Under the pieces are notes generated by a model. The model was not told the DNA's origin and did no database searches. It saw only the letters and a program-made list of their open reading frames with translations. The position numbers were made by a program, and so were the translations under genes. Positions 1 through 11,712 of a DNA stretch of 64,000 nucleotides are shown one piece after another; the first letter of the stretch is position 1, and the number at the start of each line of letters is the position of its first letter. The DNA lies in assembly GCA_030141605.1 (NCBI GenBank), contig JAQGDQ010000023.1:862328-926327 (forward strand), read 5' to 3'. Source of the DNA: Tubiluchus corallicola (Eukaryota > Priapulida > Priapulimorpha > Priapulimorphida > Tubiluchidae).

Positions 1-108
1 TGACATTTGCTATGCTAGTGAAGTAGTAATGAGCCACTCCAATTCAACACAACAAGCTAACCACAGGGAAAAGTTTCGATAGAGATGTTAATCCAGTAAT
101 GTTGAAAT

Positions 109-198
<90 letters not shown>

Positions 199-215
199 TC
201 TCTCTCTCTCGCTGT
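109..215. repeat. CT microsatellite
   Basis: Near-perfect (CT)n from about 109 to 190, then imperfect to 215. It produces an apparent Leu/Ser reading frame that is not a gene. Confidence 0.97.
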
Positions 216-1190
216 CTATCTGATTCCTTCCATTATTCCATTCATTTATCGTTTTTCTCTTTCTCTTTTTCTCTTTCTGGCTGAGAAAGCTATGTTACTG
301 TTGTACAGATGCGATTATAGTCAGTTTCTCAGTTGTTGAGTGGTGATGGAACACTAAACTCAGTGAATCGTGCAGAGAAATCGGAGAACATTTTGCTAAT
401 GATGTCTGTAATCTGTTGCTGCTAAAGCTAAATGTGGCTGTTTCACGCTACGCGTAGCAATAATTCGTCTAATAAGCAAATGTGAGAAGCAACGAGATTG
501 GGAACCTAAGAGGAGTAGTTGATCCATACGTAATATTATTTCCCTTTCATTTTCACATGTGAATTACTGTAACATTCGCAGTTACTTTCGGAAACCAAAG
601 CTGGACTTGAAGTACTCGAAATTTCGATACTTTAGTTCGATAGGAAGTAATTATTGTCATGAAGACTTATAAGCAATTATTGACGTTTTTGGATCAGCAA
701 TAACAATTCAGCAGTAAATTTTCAAATTTCCTGCTGATTTTGAAAGATTAACTGTAAAGATGCTTAGGGTACAGTATTGGATTTGTATCAAGCATCGATT
801 TTTTGCATTTTGCTACATGGCGCATGCGCATCTGTTGATTAGGTAGGATAAAATTACCTCATCAGCTTTCGCGACATTTTCCTCATCCGTTACAAAACAG
901 AATCGTAATAGCTGGTGCATCAATGCTGTACCTGCTCAACCGTTCCTTGATGTCTGTTGTGGGTGCAGTGCATTGTCCAGCGAATATATTAATAAAATAT
1001 ACGTAACTTCTATCCAAATCTTAATGATTTATTGAGCCTTTTGAAAGAGAAGAAGGAAGAAAAATGGTTTCATGCCTGCCCCGTCTGGTGTTAAAGTAAA
1101 TAGTTACGGCATCTTATTTTGTAGTGTCAGTACACTAGCACTCTTCCACCAGCACCCCATGATGAGGCATTAAGAAGAAGACAGAAGTTC
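216..1190. other. no gene seen
   Basis: AT-rich sequence with no open frame of useful length and no repeat I could delimit. It may be intron of the UNC93A-like gene or intergenic. Confidence 0.5.
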
Positions 1191-1214
1191 TGATTAAGTG
1201 GTACATGGCTCGAA

Positions 1215-1300
1215 AATACCCGATGTAGATGGGATTCGAACTCAGAACCCCTGAATCACAAGCGGACATCGTAATCACTAGGCTAAAGCGCCTTTCAAAG
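1215..1300 (-). mobile_element. tRNA-derived SINE head
   Basis: On the minus strand it reads TAGCCTAGTGATTA (A-box-like), a short loop region, then AGTTCGAATCC (B box), the arrangement of a tRNA-derived pol III promoter. It lacks a full acceptor stem and runs into unrelated sequence towards 1100, so it is a SINE head, not a tRNA gene. Confidence 0.6.
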
Positions 1301-1309
1301 CCTACTAAT

Positions 1310-3530
1310 ATCTTAAACGAATTCGAAACCGAAGTTCACACTGACCATAGATATTTGAAAGAGCGACAAGTCCCATAACAAAATACTCGAGTTTTACTCG
1401 AGAAATTCCCAAATTTAGCCTGTAATGTGATTTTAAAAGTTGGTTCAGGTGCATGTTTACTGTATCTAATCAACGCATTTAATAACAGTAGTATAAAATC
1501 ATTTTATTTGTTGCAAATGCATACATTCCAATCATTGGACTTTTAGACCATAGACATTAATTACAAAAAATGTTCTCACTAAAACAAAACATGTAATCTG
1601 TCAGCACTAGATAAATACAGATATATTTATAACTTATGAAGGCGCGAAAGACTGTTGCAATGTAGAATAAAGAAGACAGATTAATCAAGATCGAAATTCA
1701 TGATAAATGCAACACTTGTACAAAGTCGGCCAGAAAAAGCATTACTTCAAAATTCTTCAAAAAATTTTACAAGTCAAAAAGACATGAAAATTTAAGCGAA
1801 TAACGATGAAGATACATATTTTTATACACAAGAAAAAACGTAATTGTAAGTTTTATATTTTAGTTTTACTGAATGTTCTAAAAAATGTGTTGCTTGAAAT
1901 TGTATTTTCATTAACAAAGAATAGAAGGGGAAGTTGTCTTAGCGAAGTGATTACGTAAGAAAACTTGAACCGAAAAACGTTCTAAAAGTTTTTCTCAAGA
2001 ATGGGCTAAAATGAGATTAATTCAGTTTTTGACCAATTCCGACATACCTTGATTGGAATAGATGACATGAAATGATTGAAATGGAAGAAAAGCACATAGA
2101 TTGTTTTTAAGTTGTACAGATAAAGAAATATCAGATAAAGAAGGCTGCATTTCTTTTTCAGTCACATTGGTAAATTTTGGATAATTTTCATATTCTTTGT
2201 TAGGAAACTACTATTTCAAACATCACATTTTTAAAACACAAATTTTTCAACTATTTTTTTCTTGGGTATAAAATATAGATATTTATTGTTACTCTTTAAA
2301 ATTTGCACGCCTTTTTGACTTGTAATTTCTGTTTATTAAAGAATTTTTAGATAATGTTTTTGTCTGGAAGACCCTGGCTGTGCATTATTGACTATCCGGA
2401 AAGACTGTTTTATTTGTATTCTTCAAAAATGTTTCATCCAATTTTTAATAACTAATTTCATTTTTTTCATCTGTTCCAATTGACAGTCGTTCGGTAACCA
2501 TGAAACAGAAATTTTTCTAATGTTAGACCCGTTTTCTGTGATACTAGAAAAAAAGAGTCACTGTGTGAAAGAGAACGTTCGGGAGTCCAAGTGAGTGAGT
2601 GAGTGAGTGTGAGGATGTGTATAAGCTAGTGTTTAAAGAAGTTAATGAGTACATGTGGTTGAAGGAGAAGAGGTCTATGGTGCAACAATAATAGTAAACG
2701 GAATCTACAACAGACCCGCAGATTGGAGTAATTTGTCCATTGTGTTTAATCATTGTTATTACTGTATGCTGCGCTTGCTACAAATAAGCCTACGGTTGTA
2801 TTAATAAACAGAATCCTCAAGAAACTCGCAGTTTTATTTTATTTTATTTTTTCTGGACAACCTTGTATATTTATTTACAATACATATTAATAACCTACAA
2901 AAGGCGAAAGCAGTAATTTCTCATATGTTATAGTGTTTAATTATATTATTACCTTATGCGCTGCTTGCCACAAGTAACAGCGCAGAGACATGGTTTTTCT
3001 CTCTCTATTGTTAATTTTTGCCTGTCTGTAGCCCTCATCAAATCCTCCTTCAACAGCAGCAGCTCTGTTCAACCTTAGTCTACAAAAGGCTCTGTCGACT
3101 TTCCTTTTATTGCATTCGGTTTTCCAATGCAATTACCAGTTTGCAGTTCATGTTATGAAATCATAATTGGATAGTTATGGGAAGGCTGCACCTGCTACTG
3201 CTTGTATATATAAGGATTCCCATGCCAAATCTTTCATCAAAATTCTTATTACGTTCGTATGGAAAGGGCGAATTTGAGTAGGCAGTAATCTTTGTGGCTT
3301 CAAAGCTTCGGTTTAACCAAATAGACACACGGCAAGATGCTGGTGTGAAACATCCAGACATACATGACCTATCGTTATTTAGTAACAGCCAGTGTTAATG
3401 CACTTTTTAATTGTGAAAAGAGCTTAGGATTGTTGATCTTTATTTAATGATTAACAATAAACTTATCAAGTCGACGAAGCCGCATGAATGACGACTTTAC
3501 TCAAACAAAAGATAATGAACATTTTAATCA
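1310..3530. other. no gene seen; short simple repeats
   Basis: AT-rich, with a (GAGT) run near 2590-2612 and a TTTTA run near 2830-2850. A roughly 30-bp motif around the word GCGCTTGC at 2757 recurs in diverged form at 2943. Short open frames on both strands show no protein family character. Confidence 0.5.
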
Positions 3531-3534
3531 TAAT

Positions 3535-3715
3535 ATCAAGATTAATATTAATGGTTTGTACAAGCTCAAAATTAATTAAATTTTGAAACCAAACTTGAAA
3601 AACAGGAAATGTGAAAAGTTGGAGCAAAGCCAGAATTTGAAGTAAGGACTTTCTGCTTACAAAGCAAACATCTTAGATTACTAGACTATCATAATAACTA
3701 CCAACGTTCTTCTGA
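3535..3715 (-). mobile_element. SINE-like dispersed repeat, copy 1
   Basis: Shares its layout with 34275-34445: an ATT-rich edge, AATTAATTAAATTTTG, then a minus-strand tRNA-like head with a decayed B box (complement of GAATTTGAA) and an anticodon-stem-like TGCTTTGTAAGCA. Two copies support a dispersed, tRNA-derived repeat. Confidence 0.5.
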
Positions 3716-3719
3716 CCAA

Positions 3720-4773
3720 TTAAATAAAATAAATAATTAAAATTAAAATTAATTTGATAATTAGTTAGATTCAATGCAGCGTGAGTGAGCTAACATTGGA
3801 AATGTTGTTGAACTCCCTAGCCAGCTATAAAGATGAACTTAAAGAGTGATATCGCTAACGAACCTCACTGGAACTTCCATACTCTGACAAGGGTGCCTGG
3901 TGCTGATGGTGATTATTAGTCCTAATCTGTAAAGAACTCAACCAAATAGTCATTATTGCACTTGTACATGTATTTATGTATGCAAATTTGTATATGTAAT
4001 ATACGTATGTAAGTTTTTTATATAAGCTAAGCTTTGTTAAATAATATACTTTGCTCATTTACAACACATTTACATCATAAATTAAGAGTTTGACTGAGCA
4101 AAAGTGCTACAAAGGGCACGACGATGATGTGCTGTAGTAGAACACTTGAATCCCGCGGGAGAGTTAATTGCCCCAACCTGAGCCCAAATGCTTGGGGTTT
4201 AAATAAACGAAGAGGTTATCGTGACAAAATTGGTAGTCTAGCAAGTCATGAATTCCTGCTCTGTTGTTGACATTTAGATTGAATTTGTATGCCGTGGCTT
4301 TAATTTTTGAAGAACAAACATGAAAACTGTCAAAGAACTTAGTCAAATATTGGGTATTATTACAAAGAGACGTGACTTTCAATTAATGTTAAGGAAAGAC
4401 TTTTCTCTATAAAATTTCAACAATAATCAAAACGCAAAGCACAAAATCTAGAAAAATTTCATGCCACTGATCATAGAGTTTAAATAAAAAAACTCTCCGA
4501 ATTCGATTTGGTTTACAAAAGGTTGATCTTAATTAGTTATTCTCAAACAGTTAGAAAGGTTTATCTCAAACAGTTATTATATTAATTTTATTCTTGCTTG
4601 TATCACCAATAGTAATGGATTTGCCTCATCCAGAAAACTACAAGGAATAGAGCGACTATTCTACTACACCTCATCTTTACTAACATGCAAAGTGTAAGAT
4701 AGAGGCTGGCACCTATAAACCGTCACAATATCAATCGTGGCTTAGCATTTTCTCTCTGGCCCTCAACTGTTAG
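3720..4773. other. no gene seen
   Basis: AT-rich; presumed intron upstream of the first UNC93A-like exon found here. I looked for an earlier exon of that gene and saw none. Confidence 0.4.
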
Positions 4774-4839
4774 AACCTTAATTATGTCTTGGAATCGTTC
4801 TCCAACATGCCTTACGCAGCTGACTTGGACTTTGTTATG
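4774..4839 (+). CDS. UNC93A: UNC93A-like exon (22 codons)
   Basis: Acceptor after a pyrimidine-rich stretch ending TTAG at 4773; donor ATG|GTAAGT at 4839/4840. It reads NLNYVLESF, then YAADLDFVM, matching in position the loop just before the SYV-CAL motif of UNC93A. The exon is short and less conserved than the next two, so it is the least certain of the three. Confidence 0.6.
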
Positions 4840-7800
4840 GTAAGTCCCGACATGTTGTTGCTAAGTGAGGCCTTGTTTTAAACATTCGGCTTCAATAAGG
4901 AAAATTGATGAGTTTTCACAAACAGCTGGTTGATGGCATAGCTACAATGTAAAAACTAACATTGTTACAACAATTAATGAAACCCAGAGAAACATTAATG
5001 CCATGACAAAGAAGAGATTGTGTCGAGCACTGTTAACTTTATGGCACTGAATCGCTCTGCGCCCACGCAGCAATGTTTGGGAATACGTATAATTTATGTC
5101 CCTGGTTTATCCATTGCGCAACACATCTAAAACGAAAACTGTTCTGATTGGTATTTTCAGAATAACATACAAAATGACTTTGTGTGTCACAAAATGACTT
5201 TGTGTGTCTTTCCTGACAGGTCTAGTTGCTCACTCATCAAAACTAATATAACAGTTAGAAAAAGCGAGGAAAGGAGAAAAAGGAAAATAAAGATACTAAC
5301 TCTCACTTCACTAAATTGTCAAAATTAATGTTTTCGTGGTTGTCTCTTATATGACTAGTGACAGAGCAGTATTTGAGCTCATGACTCTCAGTCCGAATCT
5401 CTCCACACAGACACTAGACACATAGAGTCTATTTTCATGTTGTTGATAGGGCTCAAATACATGTTTCAATTTTCGGGTTATACGATTGTAACCGCATTCC
5501 TGTGTAGAGTATTCTGTCTGTCTCTCTTTGTCTTCTTCTCTTTGTACATTCTCTTTCTCTATTACTGTAGGTGATGAAAAAATTTTTGGGTGTCTAGAAG
5601 AATGCGAACCTATTTGCTTCAGGCTTGTGTTGCGGCTGCATCGCAGTTTATTAGTTTTATATACTGCCAAAACAAACAATAGTTTGTATTTCTTTTCAGT
5701 CGTATGTATTCTGCGCCCTGAGAATTCAAGATGTGGGTTACACGATGATTTGCTACGGTTTGACGGCTGCCGCTACCGTCATAACTATAAGTCATGTAAC
5801 CAAACATATCAACCGACTTGCCATTATGACGGCAGGATTGATGTTCCACATTTGCCTGTTCTTTGTTCTCTGGTTGTGGAAACCAGCTGCTGACGACCAA
5901 CCCATCTTCTATGTAGTGGCCAGTGGCTGGGCACTCTGCGACGTTATATGGAATTCACAACTATACAGTAAGTTCGAACTTTAGTACATCTAATTTAACC
6001 CAACTGGACCCTTACTGTAAGTCTCTACTTATAAGTCTGTGCTTCTTAACTCTTAGCCGACCAAAGGGTTTTTATATTACAATAAACACCAAGCAGGTAA
6101 ACAATTACCCCGTGAAAGTTTTGCTTAATATGTTTTACTAACTGAATAAACTGACAAAATAGTAACCAAGGTGATCCTATTAGTACAAAATCAAGTTCTG
6201 CTCAAAGTTGGTGTAGATATAGGAGGGCACAAAGGAAAAAAGTTCTACCACCACACTATATTAATTATGCTATATTATTTAAGCTTTGTTTTTCAAATCT
6301 TGTGAAAATTTTTATAATGCCTAACGATGTTCACTGTTTAATTCTAAGACATCCACTTCGAATTCACTTGCTGGATTTTCTAAAATTTCATCTTCATCAG
6401 CTTTAAGCTTAGTTCAACTGAAGTTCCGGCCATATTACTAAACGAAGGTCCACAAGCTTTAATATGAAATTTTCTCAACAGATCGTTAGAAAAATCTCTT
6501 TGCAGAACTGTTGGCCGAATCGGAGGTCTGCAACAGTTCTTAATTTTTAAAGTAAACACATAGTGCTGCCAGAAAGAAAAATACTGCAAAGTAAATTCCA
6601 AAATTTAATAAAAAAACCAAGGTGTAATACGTTACCCCACATTTGGTAGTATCTGGCACCCGTGTTTATAAAAAAGCATGAATAATACTTTTCAACAAAA
6701 CCAAGGTATGGTTGCATAACAAATCGAAAAATACTTAATCACTGCTAGTTAGAAGTTCGTTGTGTGCATCAATATAAAAAATGTGAGCACTTCTGGGATA
6801 ATTTTTTACCCCACCTTGGTCGGCTAAGGGTTAAATTGAACATAATTGTTATTTCTTAAGCTGTTTCAATCACTGAAAAATCTTTTTGACAATTTTCAAT
6901 GCTGACAATCTGACTTACTGTCTGTATATTTACGAAGTCTGTGTTAAATTCTCGCAGAAATCAAAAACTGTAATTTTACACACATAATTTCAGGCTTGCC
7001 ACATAGTTTTGAGATTTCACATCCATGTTCACATCCATATCGACCAATTTTGCATAGACATCCATGGATAAATCCATATCCAACCCAAAAACGTTTATTG
7101 CCCATCCTTGCAATCATGTCCTCTGAATACCCACTAAGTACAAAAGGTTTATACTTTCTACTGGCATTAAATATAAGAAAGCAAAGGCATAAACGTTTGT
7201 AGTTGTTGAAACCAAGCCGTGCTTTTCTCAAATGCGCAAAAGTACCATGGAGGAGGTAAAAGTCATAATAAAATTCATTGTCAGTAGAACAAGCTTTCAG
7301 AAAACTTTAAACATAAAGTGTAACTTAAACAGTCACTGAGGCGACTTTTCGTCCAGTTCTTCAACTTCATACCTATTACATTTCGACAGTGTTCAGCTCC
7401 TCTGAGTGCTGAACAGAACATAAGCTTCTGCTTCAGCATAGAGATGACTTTGAATTTGGCTTTGCTGACGTAAGTTATTCAAAATTAGTAATATCACTAT
7501 AACTTAATGTGAATCACGTACAAATATCCATGGTGGATATCATATCCTCGGCAACCTTGTATATCTTGCCCCCTCCACTGGAGTGGCAAACGCAAACGAT
7601 TTATGATCGTTTGCTAGGGCTTTTAGACACTGCCTTAAATTTTATTCATCATCATATCTTTCATCCATCTTTTATTTCTTTTCTGCAACACCTACAATCT
7701 TCACAAACCTTCTTGACTTTAATAGTCTTCCACTACTTTCACTTATAACATCATTAATTGAAACATCTGAAGTATAAATTAAACTGGTTTTATAATATCC

Positions 7801-9968
7801 CTTACGCAAATACAAATGTTCTGTGGTGTCTTGTTTATCGGACATAATAAATTATTTTTAAAGGAGTTCTTGTAATACAATTTTACTGTTACCATGTCTA
7901 GCCTTCTATCTTTAATGTTTTTTTTACATCTGATGAATTAAATTTTGTCATATATTCTTTCAGGCCCCATTTATGTTCTTCTCTGAGAAATCTCACTTTT
8001 GAACTTTCGTCCAGTAATTTGTTACATTCACTTAGAATTTGTTTTGTAATTTCTTTTTTATTTCTTTTTTTCCATTGAAACTTTTCCACAATTAATACAA
8101 CCATTGATGGGCCATATTGTATTGTCGGTGAAGTGCCATTTATTTTCTCCCCTCTTCCCAACTGTACGTTGCAAAGGCTCGCGTACGCTGCATTACGAAG
8201 TCATTCTGTGTATAGTAGGTGTATAATCAACCGCAGGTAATGATTCCGCGGTCCCCTAGCACCACCTGCTCCGTACTAGAGGTGCAGTACAAGTTTGCTG
8301 GTCCGTTTTACTCTTTCTATTTTGGCATTTTTCAACGGTTTTTGGATAAGCTGTACAACAGGATGTAGCAGCATGAACTTCAACGCAAGACTGCTTGGCC
8401 GACGTCAGTTCAATATGTTAAGTCGTTTTAATTTTGAATTGTGTTTTCATGTTGTAATTTACTAATTATATTTTTCTCTTCTGTATGTTTTGATTGTAAC
8501 TACAGAGGGCTAAGAACGAAACAGTAACTAAATATATGTTAAATTTTCATGCATGTATACTTTTCACAAGGCAGCACTTCTTTTGCTTTTAGCCATTCCG
8601 TGAAAAGTAAAACAAGCAGCCAGAGAAGTGCAATTTGCAAAACCTGGTTAATCGTTGGCATTTGTATATCTGGTCAACCCTAACCAGACATTTCTAAAAT
8701 TTATTATCGCTGATGTCATTTGCAGTTATTTGGAAATTTATTTTCCGCGAATTTGCGAATTAGAACGGGCAAATTATGCTTCGTGATATTTTAGGTGCTA
8801 CTTCAAAACTAAATTTAACTCAAACATGAATATTTGGGAAAATAGTCAACTCTTAGTCAAGTAATTTATCAAAGTAATTTGCTTCATTTAAATAGCGAAG
8901 GCATTAAATTGTTTATGTTGCACTTGAAACGAATATTAGTGTGACTAGTCAAACACTGCGAAAACGTTTTGAGCATAATCATGCAGTAAAACGCGAACAT
9001 TCTACAAAGGGGAAAGACTTATTAGACTGAAAGTAATTTTTCACTTTTGGGAATGATTTAAAGTCATCGACAAAATAACGAAAAATTCGCTTTACCTACG
9101 CGAGATTAACTACGAAGCTAAAAAATAGAGAATAATAATTATGTGGTTTTTCTTGCAAATAATGACTACGTTACCTTATACTTTATGATGATGATGATGA
9201 CAATAACACAAAAAGCATCATTTAAAGTGGATAACACTAACCGTGTACTGATTACATCAAAAATGGTCCACGACATACAGATTTTGACGAGTTACAATGA
9301 ATATGATTGAGACAAGGTTAATATGATAAAGCTTCTTCCCTGACTCTGTTATGCAACGAGTGACTGGCAATGAACGGCTCTCTGCACAATAATAATGAAA
9401 AGAATAAACAAATAAGCCAACAGGAAGCTACAAAACTACATAGGCAGATCAATACACAGTAAGACAATTAAAATGCGGAATGATTAACCGAATTAATCTG
9501 TAATTATTAGGGAAATGAAAAAAACACCGCGTAATCAACGGACTGAGAATTTGCGATCTTGTAATGCGACGTAAAAAATTCAACATTTCTATTCATATTA
9601 TGGTAAAATAATTACAATATGATAAGCGTATGCGAAGGATTGTTTTATTACGGTTATAAAGTTTACAAAAACTATGCAACGTATTTTTAATAACGTGCTT
9701 GAATGGAAATTGAATATTCGCGTGCGTTCCGTACGACATCAGTTACTGTAATACATTATTAATGAACAATATAATAGCTTTGTGAAACACGTAAACACTG
9801 CATAAGCTCGTAATGTAAAAGCGAAATGATTTTGAGATTTTGAGATTGTACTCGCTCTGTATTGCAGTATTGATTTACTTCGTGTCAGGAGTATACTAGC
9901 TGACTATGTTCACTCACTTTGCATAATAGCACTATAGTAGACGTAACCAAATCTAATGCATTTTTATC

Positions 9969-10047
<79 letters not shown>

Positions 10048-10409
10048 TCTCTCTTTCTCTCCTCTTTCCCTCCCCTCTCTCTTCTTTCTTCCCTCTCTCA
10101 CTCTCTCTCGTGGCCTGCTAAAAGCATTTGTTTTTCCAGCTTCGTTTGTTGATGTTTGTCAACATGAAACTTATTATTTTTTCAGACATGATAGCTCTTT
10201 TAATGGGTGACTGCTATGAACACGCTTATGTTGCTTACTACATGGTTCAAGCAGCAGGACTCTCGGTAGCATTTGGCTGCAGCCCCTACGTATGCACACA
10301 GATCAAGATATGCCTCATTGGTGGTACTCTTGTACTGGGCTTAGGCATCTATAGCATCATTGAACTGAGAATTCAAAAGTTAAAGAAAGAGTTAATTGCT
10401 TCATTTTAA
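4774..10409 (+). CDS. UNC93A: UNC93A-like multi-spanning membrane protein, C-terminal part (5' exons missing)
   Basis: Three exons: 4774-4839, 5700-5967 and 10186-10409 (stop TAA 10407-10409), all GT-AG and phase compatible (0, then 1). Together they give about 185 residues. The middle exon reads SYVFCAL, then GYTMICYGLTAA, then three hydrophobic segments ending SGWALCDVIW, the signature C-terminal half of UNC93A (major facilitator-like fold, about 450 residues in full). The last exon continues with AYYMVQAAGLSVAFG, one more membrane segment and a basic tail. UNC93 proteins sit in membranes; UNC93A itself is poorly characterised, while relatives regulate potassium channels (UNC-93) or Toll-like receptor traffic (UNC93B1). 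The first half was not found in 1-4773, so upstream exons probably lie outside the window. Family assignment is strong; the A subtype is inferred. The 4.2-kb last intron holds a piggyBac-like element and a CT tract. Confidence 0.85.
5700..5967 (+). CDS. UNC93A: UNC93A-like exon, three membrane segments
   Basis: Acceptor TTTTCAG ends at 5699; donor ACA|GTAAGT. It encodes 89 codons plus one base, with hydrophobic spans beginning at GYTMICYG, LAIMTAGLMF and IFYVVASGW. The CAL...GY.MICYG and WALCDVIWN motifs are the best family evidence in this gene. Confidence 0.88.
6046..6834. mobile_element. piggyBac-like non-autonomous element
   Basis: Flanked by TTAA on both sides (6046-6049, 6831-6834). 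Inward from each TTAA the ends match in inverted orientation: CTCTTAGCCGACCAAAGG against CCCTTAGCCGACCAAGG. TTAA duplication with CCCTTAG-type ends is the piggyBac pattern. ACCAAGGTG-like words recur inside (about 6162, 6612, 6700). No transposase frame. It lies in the last UNC93A-like intron. Confidence 0.75.
7592..7614. repeat. short perfect hairpin
   Basis: Nine-base arms GCAAACGAT and ATCGTTTGC around a five-base loop, just after a smaller inverted repeat around CCACTGGAGTGG. No function assigned. Confidence 0.5.
7620..9960. other. UNC93A-like intron, nothing further identified
   Basis: AT-rich intron. An 87-codon minus-strand frame (7898-8161) is Lys/Glu-rich but has no recognisable family, non-ATG start and no supporting neighbours. 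Confidence 0.4.
9970..10118. repeat. CT microsatellite next to a splice acceptor
   Basis: About 36 uninterrupted CT units followed by impure CT-rich sequence, ending roughly 65 bp before the acceptor of the last UNC93A-like exon. It could act as an extended pyrimidine tract; that is inference. Confidence 0.95.
10186..10409 (+). CDS. UNC93A: UNC93A-like terminal exon
   Basis: Acceptor TTTTTTCAG ends at 10185 and restores the frame (A|AC). It encodes NMIALLMGDCYEHAYVAYY, a Gly-rich membrane span and a C-terminal span followed by the basic tail RIQKLKKELIASF and TAA. The acceptor lies about 70 bp downstream of a long CT microsatellite. Confidence 0.88.
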
Positions 10410-10852
10410 ATGAATCTACTCATGGCACTTAAACATTCCACGTGTTAATTACCCGTGCTTCCGTTCTTTCGTGAAAAATCTCCATGCTTCCAATTATCAT
10501 CGCCTTTATACGAGTTTCGTGCTAAGCAGCATCTCTGTAAACGTACATATTTTTGATAAAATTGTACAGGATATATGAATTAATTATCATTATTTTATCA
10601 CAACGAAAGTTTTGATCGCATATTAATGTTGCATTACACGTAAAAGAGTTGTGTTTATTTGTATCTAATGTGTAACTGCTCAAATATTATAAAGTTTTTA
10701 TTGTTGGTAAAAATGAATAATCTGCACGGAATGTACGTACGCATAGATTTTACTTAGACTCATTAGCCTAATTGCTGTTGTTAACGTAATTTGCTTAATT
10801 CAGTAACTATAGACTAAGAATACACCTTTCAGATTTAAACGCTTACTATGAA

Positions 10853-10858
10853 AATAAA
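10853..10858 (+). terminator. candidate poly(A) signal AATAAA for the UNC93A-like gene
   Basis: A canonical AATAAA about 445 bp after the stop codon. The region between shows no other coding signal, so a 3' UTR of this length is plausible. No cleavage site was identified. Confidence 0.35.
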
Positions 10859-10979
10859 CCAAATGATCTGATACAGATGATATTTAACTTTTCGCAAATT
10901 TTCGTAGTTATCCCGGTGTCATCATGTTTCAAAAACAATTTGAACTCGAGCTTATGATCGGGAGACTCGTTGAACTCGA

Positions 10980-11455
10980 GGTCGTGGGTAAGAAATGACT
11001 TCAATGCTGCCATCGTCAATTTCAGAAGGCATCCAAAAAAACTCCGAATATGTCAAACGATGCAGAATTCGTTCTAGAATATTTCTGTAGATTTCCACAA
11101 CGATCAGTTGCGAATTGGAGAAGTTTCATGACTAGTCATTGCGGAATCCTAGGCTTTTTTTGAAAACGATGTTTTCACCACCAAGTTGAATTAAAAATGG
11201 TACATCGAAAAAATTGACTCCTCAATTCATGCGGAATTTTTCTATTATATTCCTGCACTAAAGTTTTTACGATGATTCGTTGTGAATTGACGACACTTGG
11301 ACTTTTTGGAAAATAATGTTTTCGCCATCAATTTGAATTCAAAACGGTGGTTCGAATTTTCAACTCCGTCGATACGGATTTCATTCTAATATATTCAAGG
11401 GAAGTTTCCTGACGATCCCTTGCGAATTCAAGGAGCCTTAGCTTTTTTCAACAAG
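10980..11455. repeat. diverged tandem repeat, about three units of 145-170 bp
   Basis: Recurring landmarks in order: GCGGAATTT-like, ATATATTC-like, ACGAT-TTGCGAATT, TTTTTGAAAA, TTTTCACCA-CAAGTTGAATT, GGTACATCGAA. Good matches begin near 11060, 11230 and 11375. The first unit is the most diverged. Confidence 0.6.
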
Positions 11456-11712
11456 TCATCCCTTATCAAGAAGAACATCCAGAAAAGCAGCGATTTGGGT
11501 CGAACAAGAACGGAACTGTTTGGGTCGCGTTTCGTCGCGCTCTAGGACACCGAAAACGGCTTACTAACACACCTGCACTTAATTTTATCATCCGTCTGTT
11601 ACTAATAATTAGTTCGTAAATAAAGTATTACATTAAATAAATCGCTTGCTATTATTCTTGTGCTTGTTGCAGCTAGACATCCAATTATCATTCACTAATA
11701 TAACTGAGAAAC

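Noticed and set aside
99-284. Leu/Ser-repeat open frame
   Set aside because: Translation of a CT microsatellite; the same applies to frames at 9919-10210.
1215-1300. Functional tRNA gene
   Set aside because: Has A and B boxes but no complete acceptor stem, and fuses with unrelated sequence; the other tRNA-like heads fail for the same reason.
5528-5893. 121-codon plus-strand frame overlapping the UNC93A-like exon
   Set aside because: Wrong frame relative to the conserved SYV-CAL exon and no similarity of its own; the antisense frames here are also shadows.
7898-8161. 87-codon minus-strand frame in the UNC93A-like intron
   Set aside because: Low-complexity Lys/Glu content, non-ATG start, no splice context or family.
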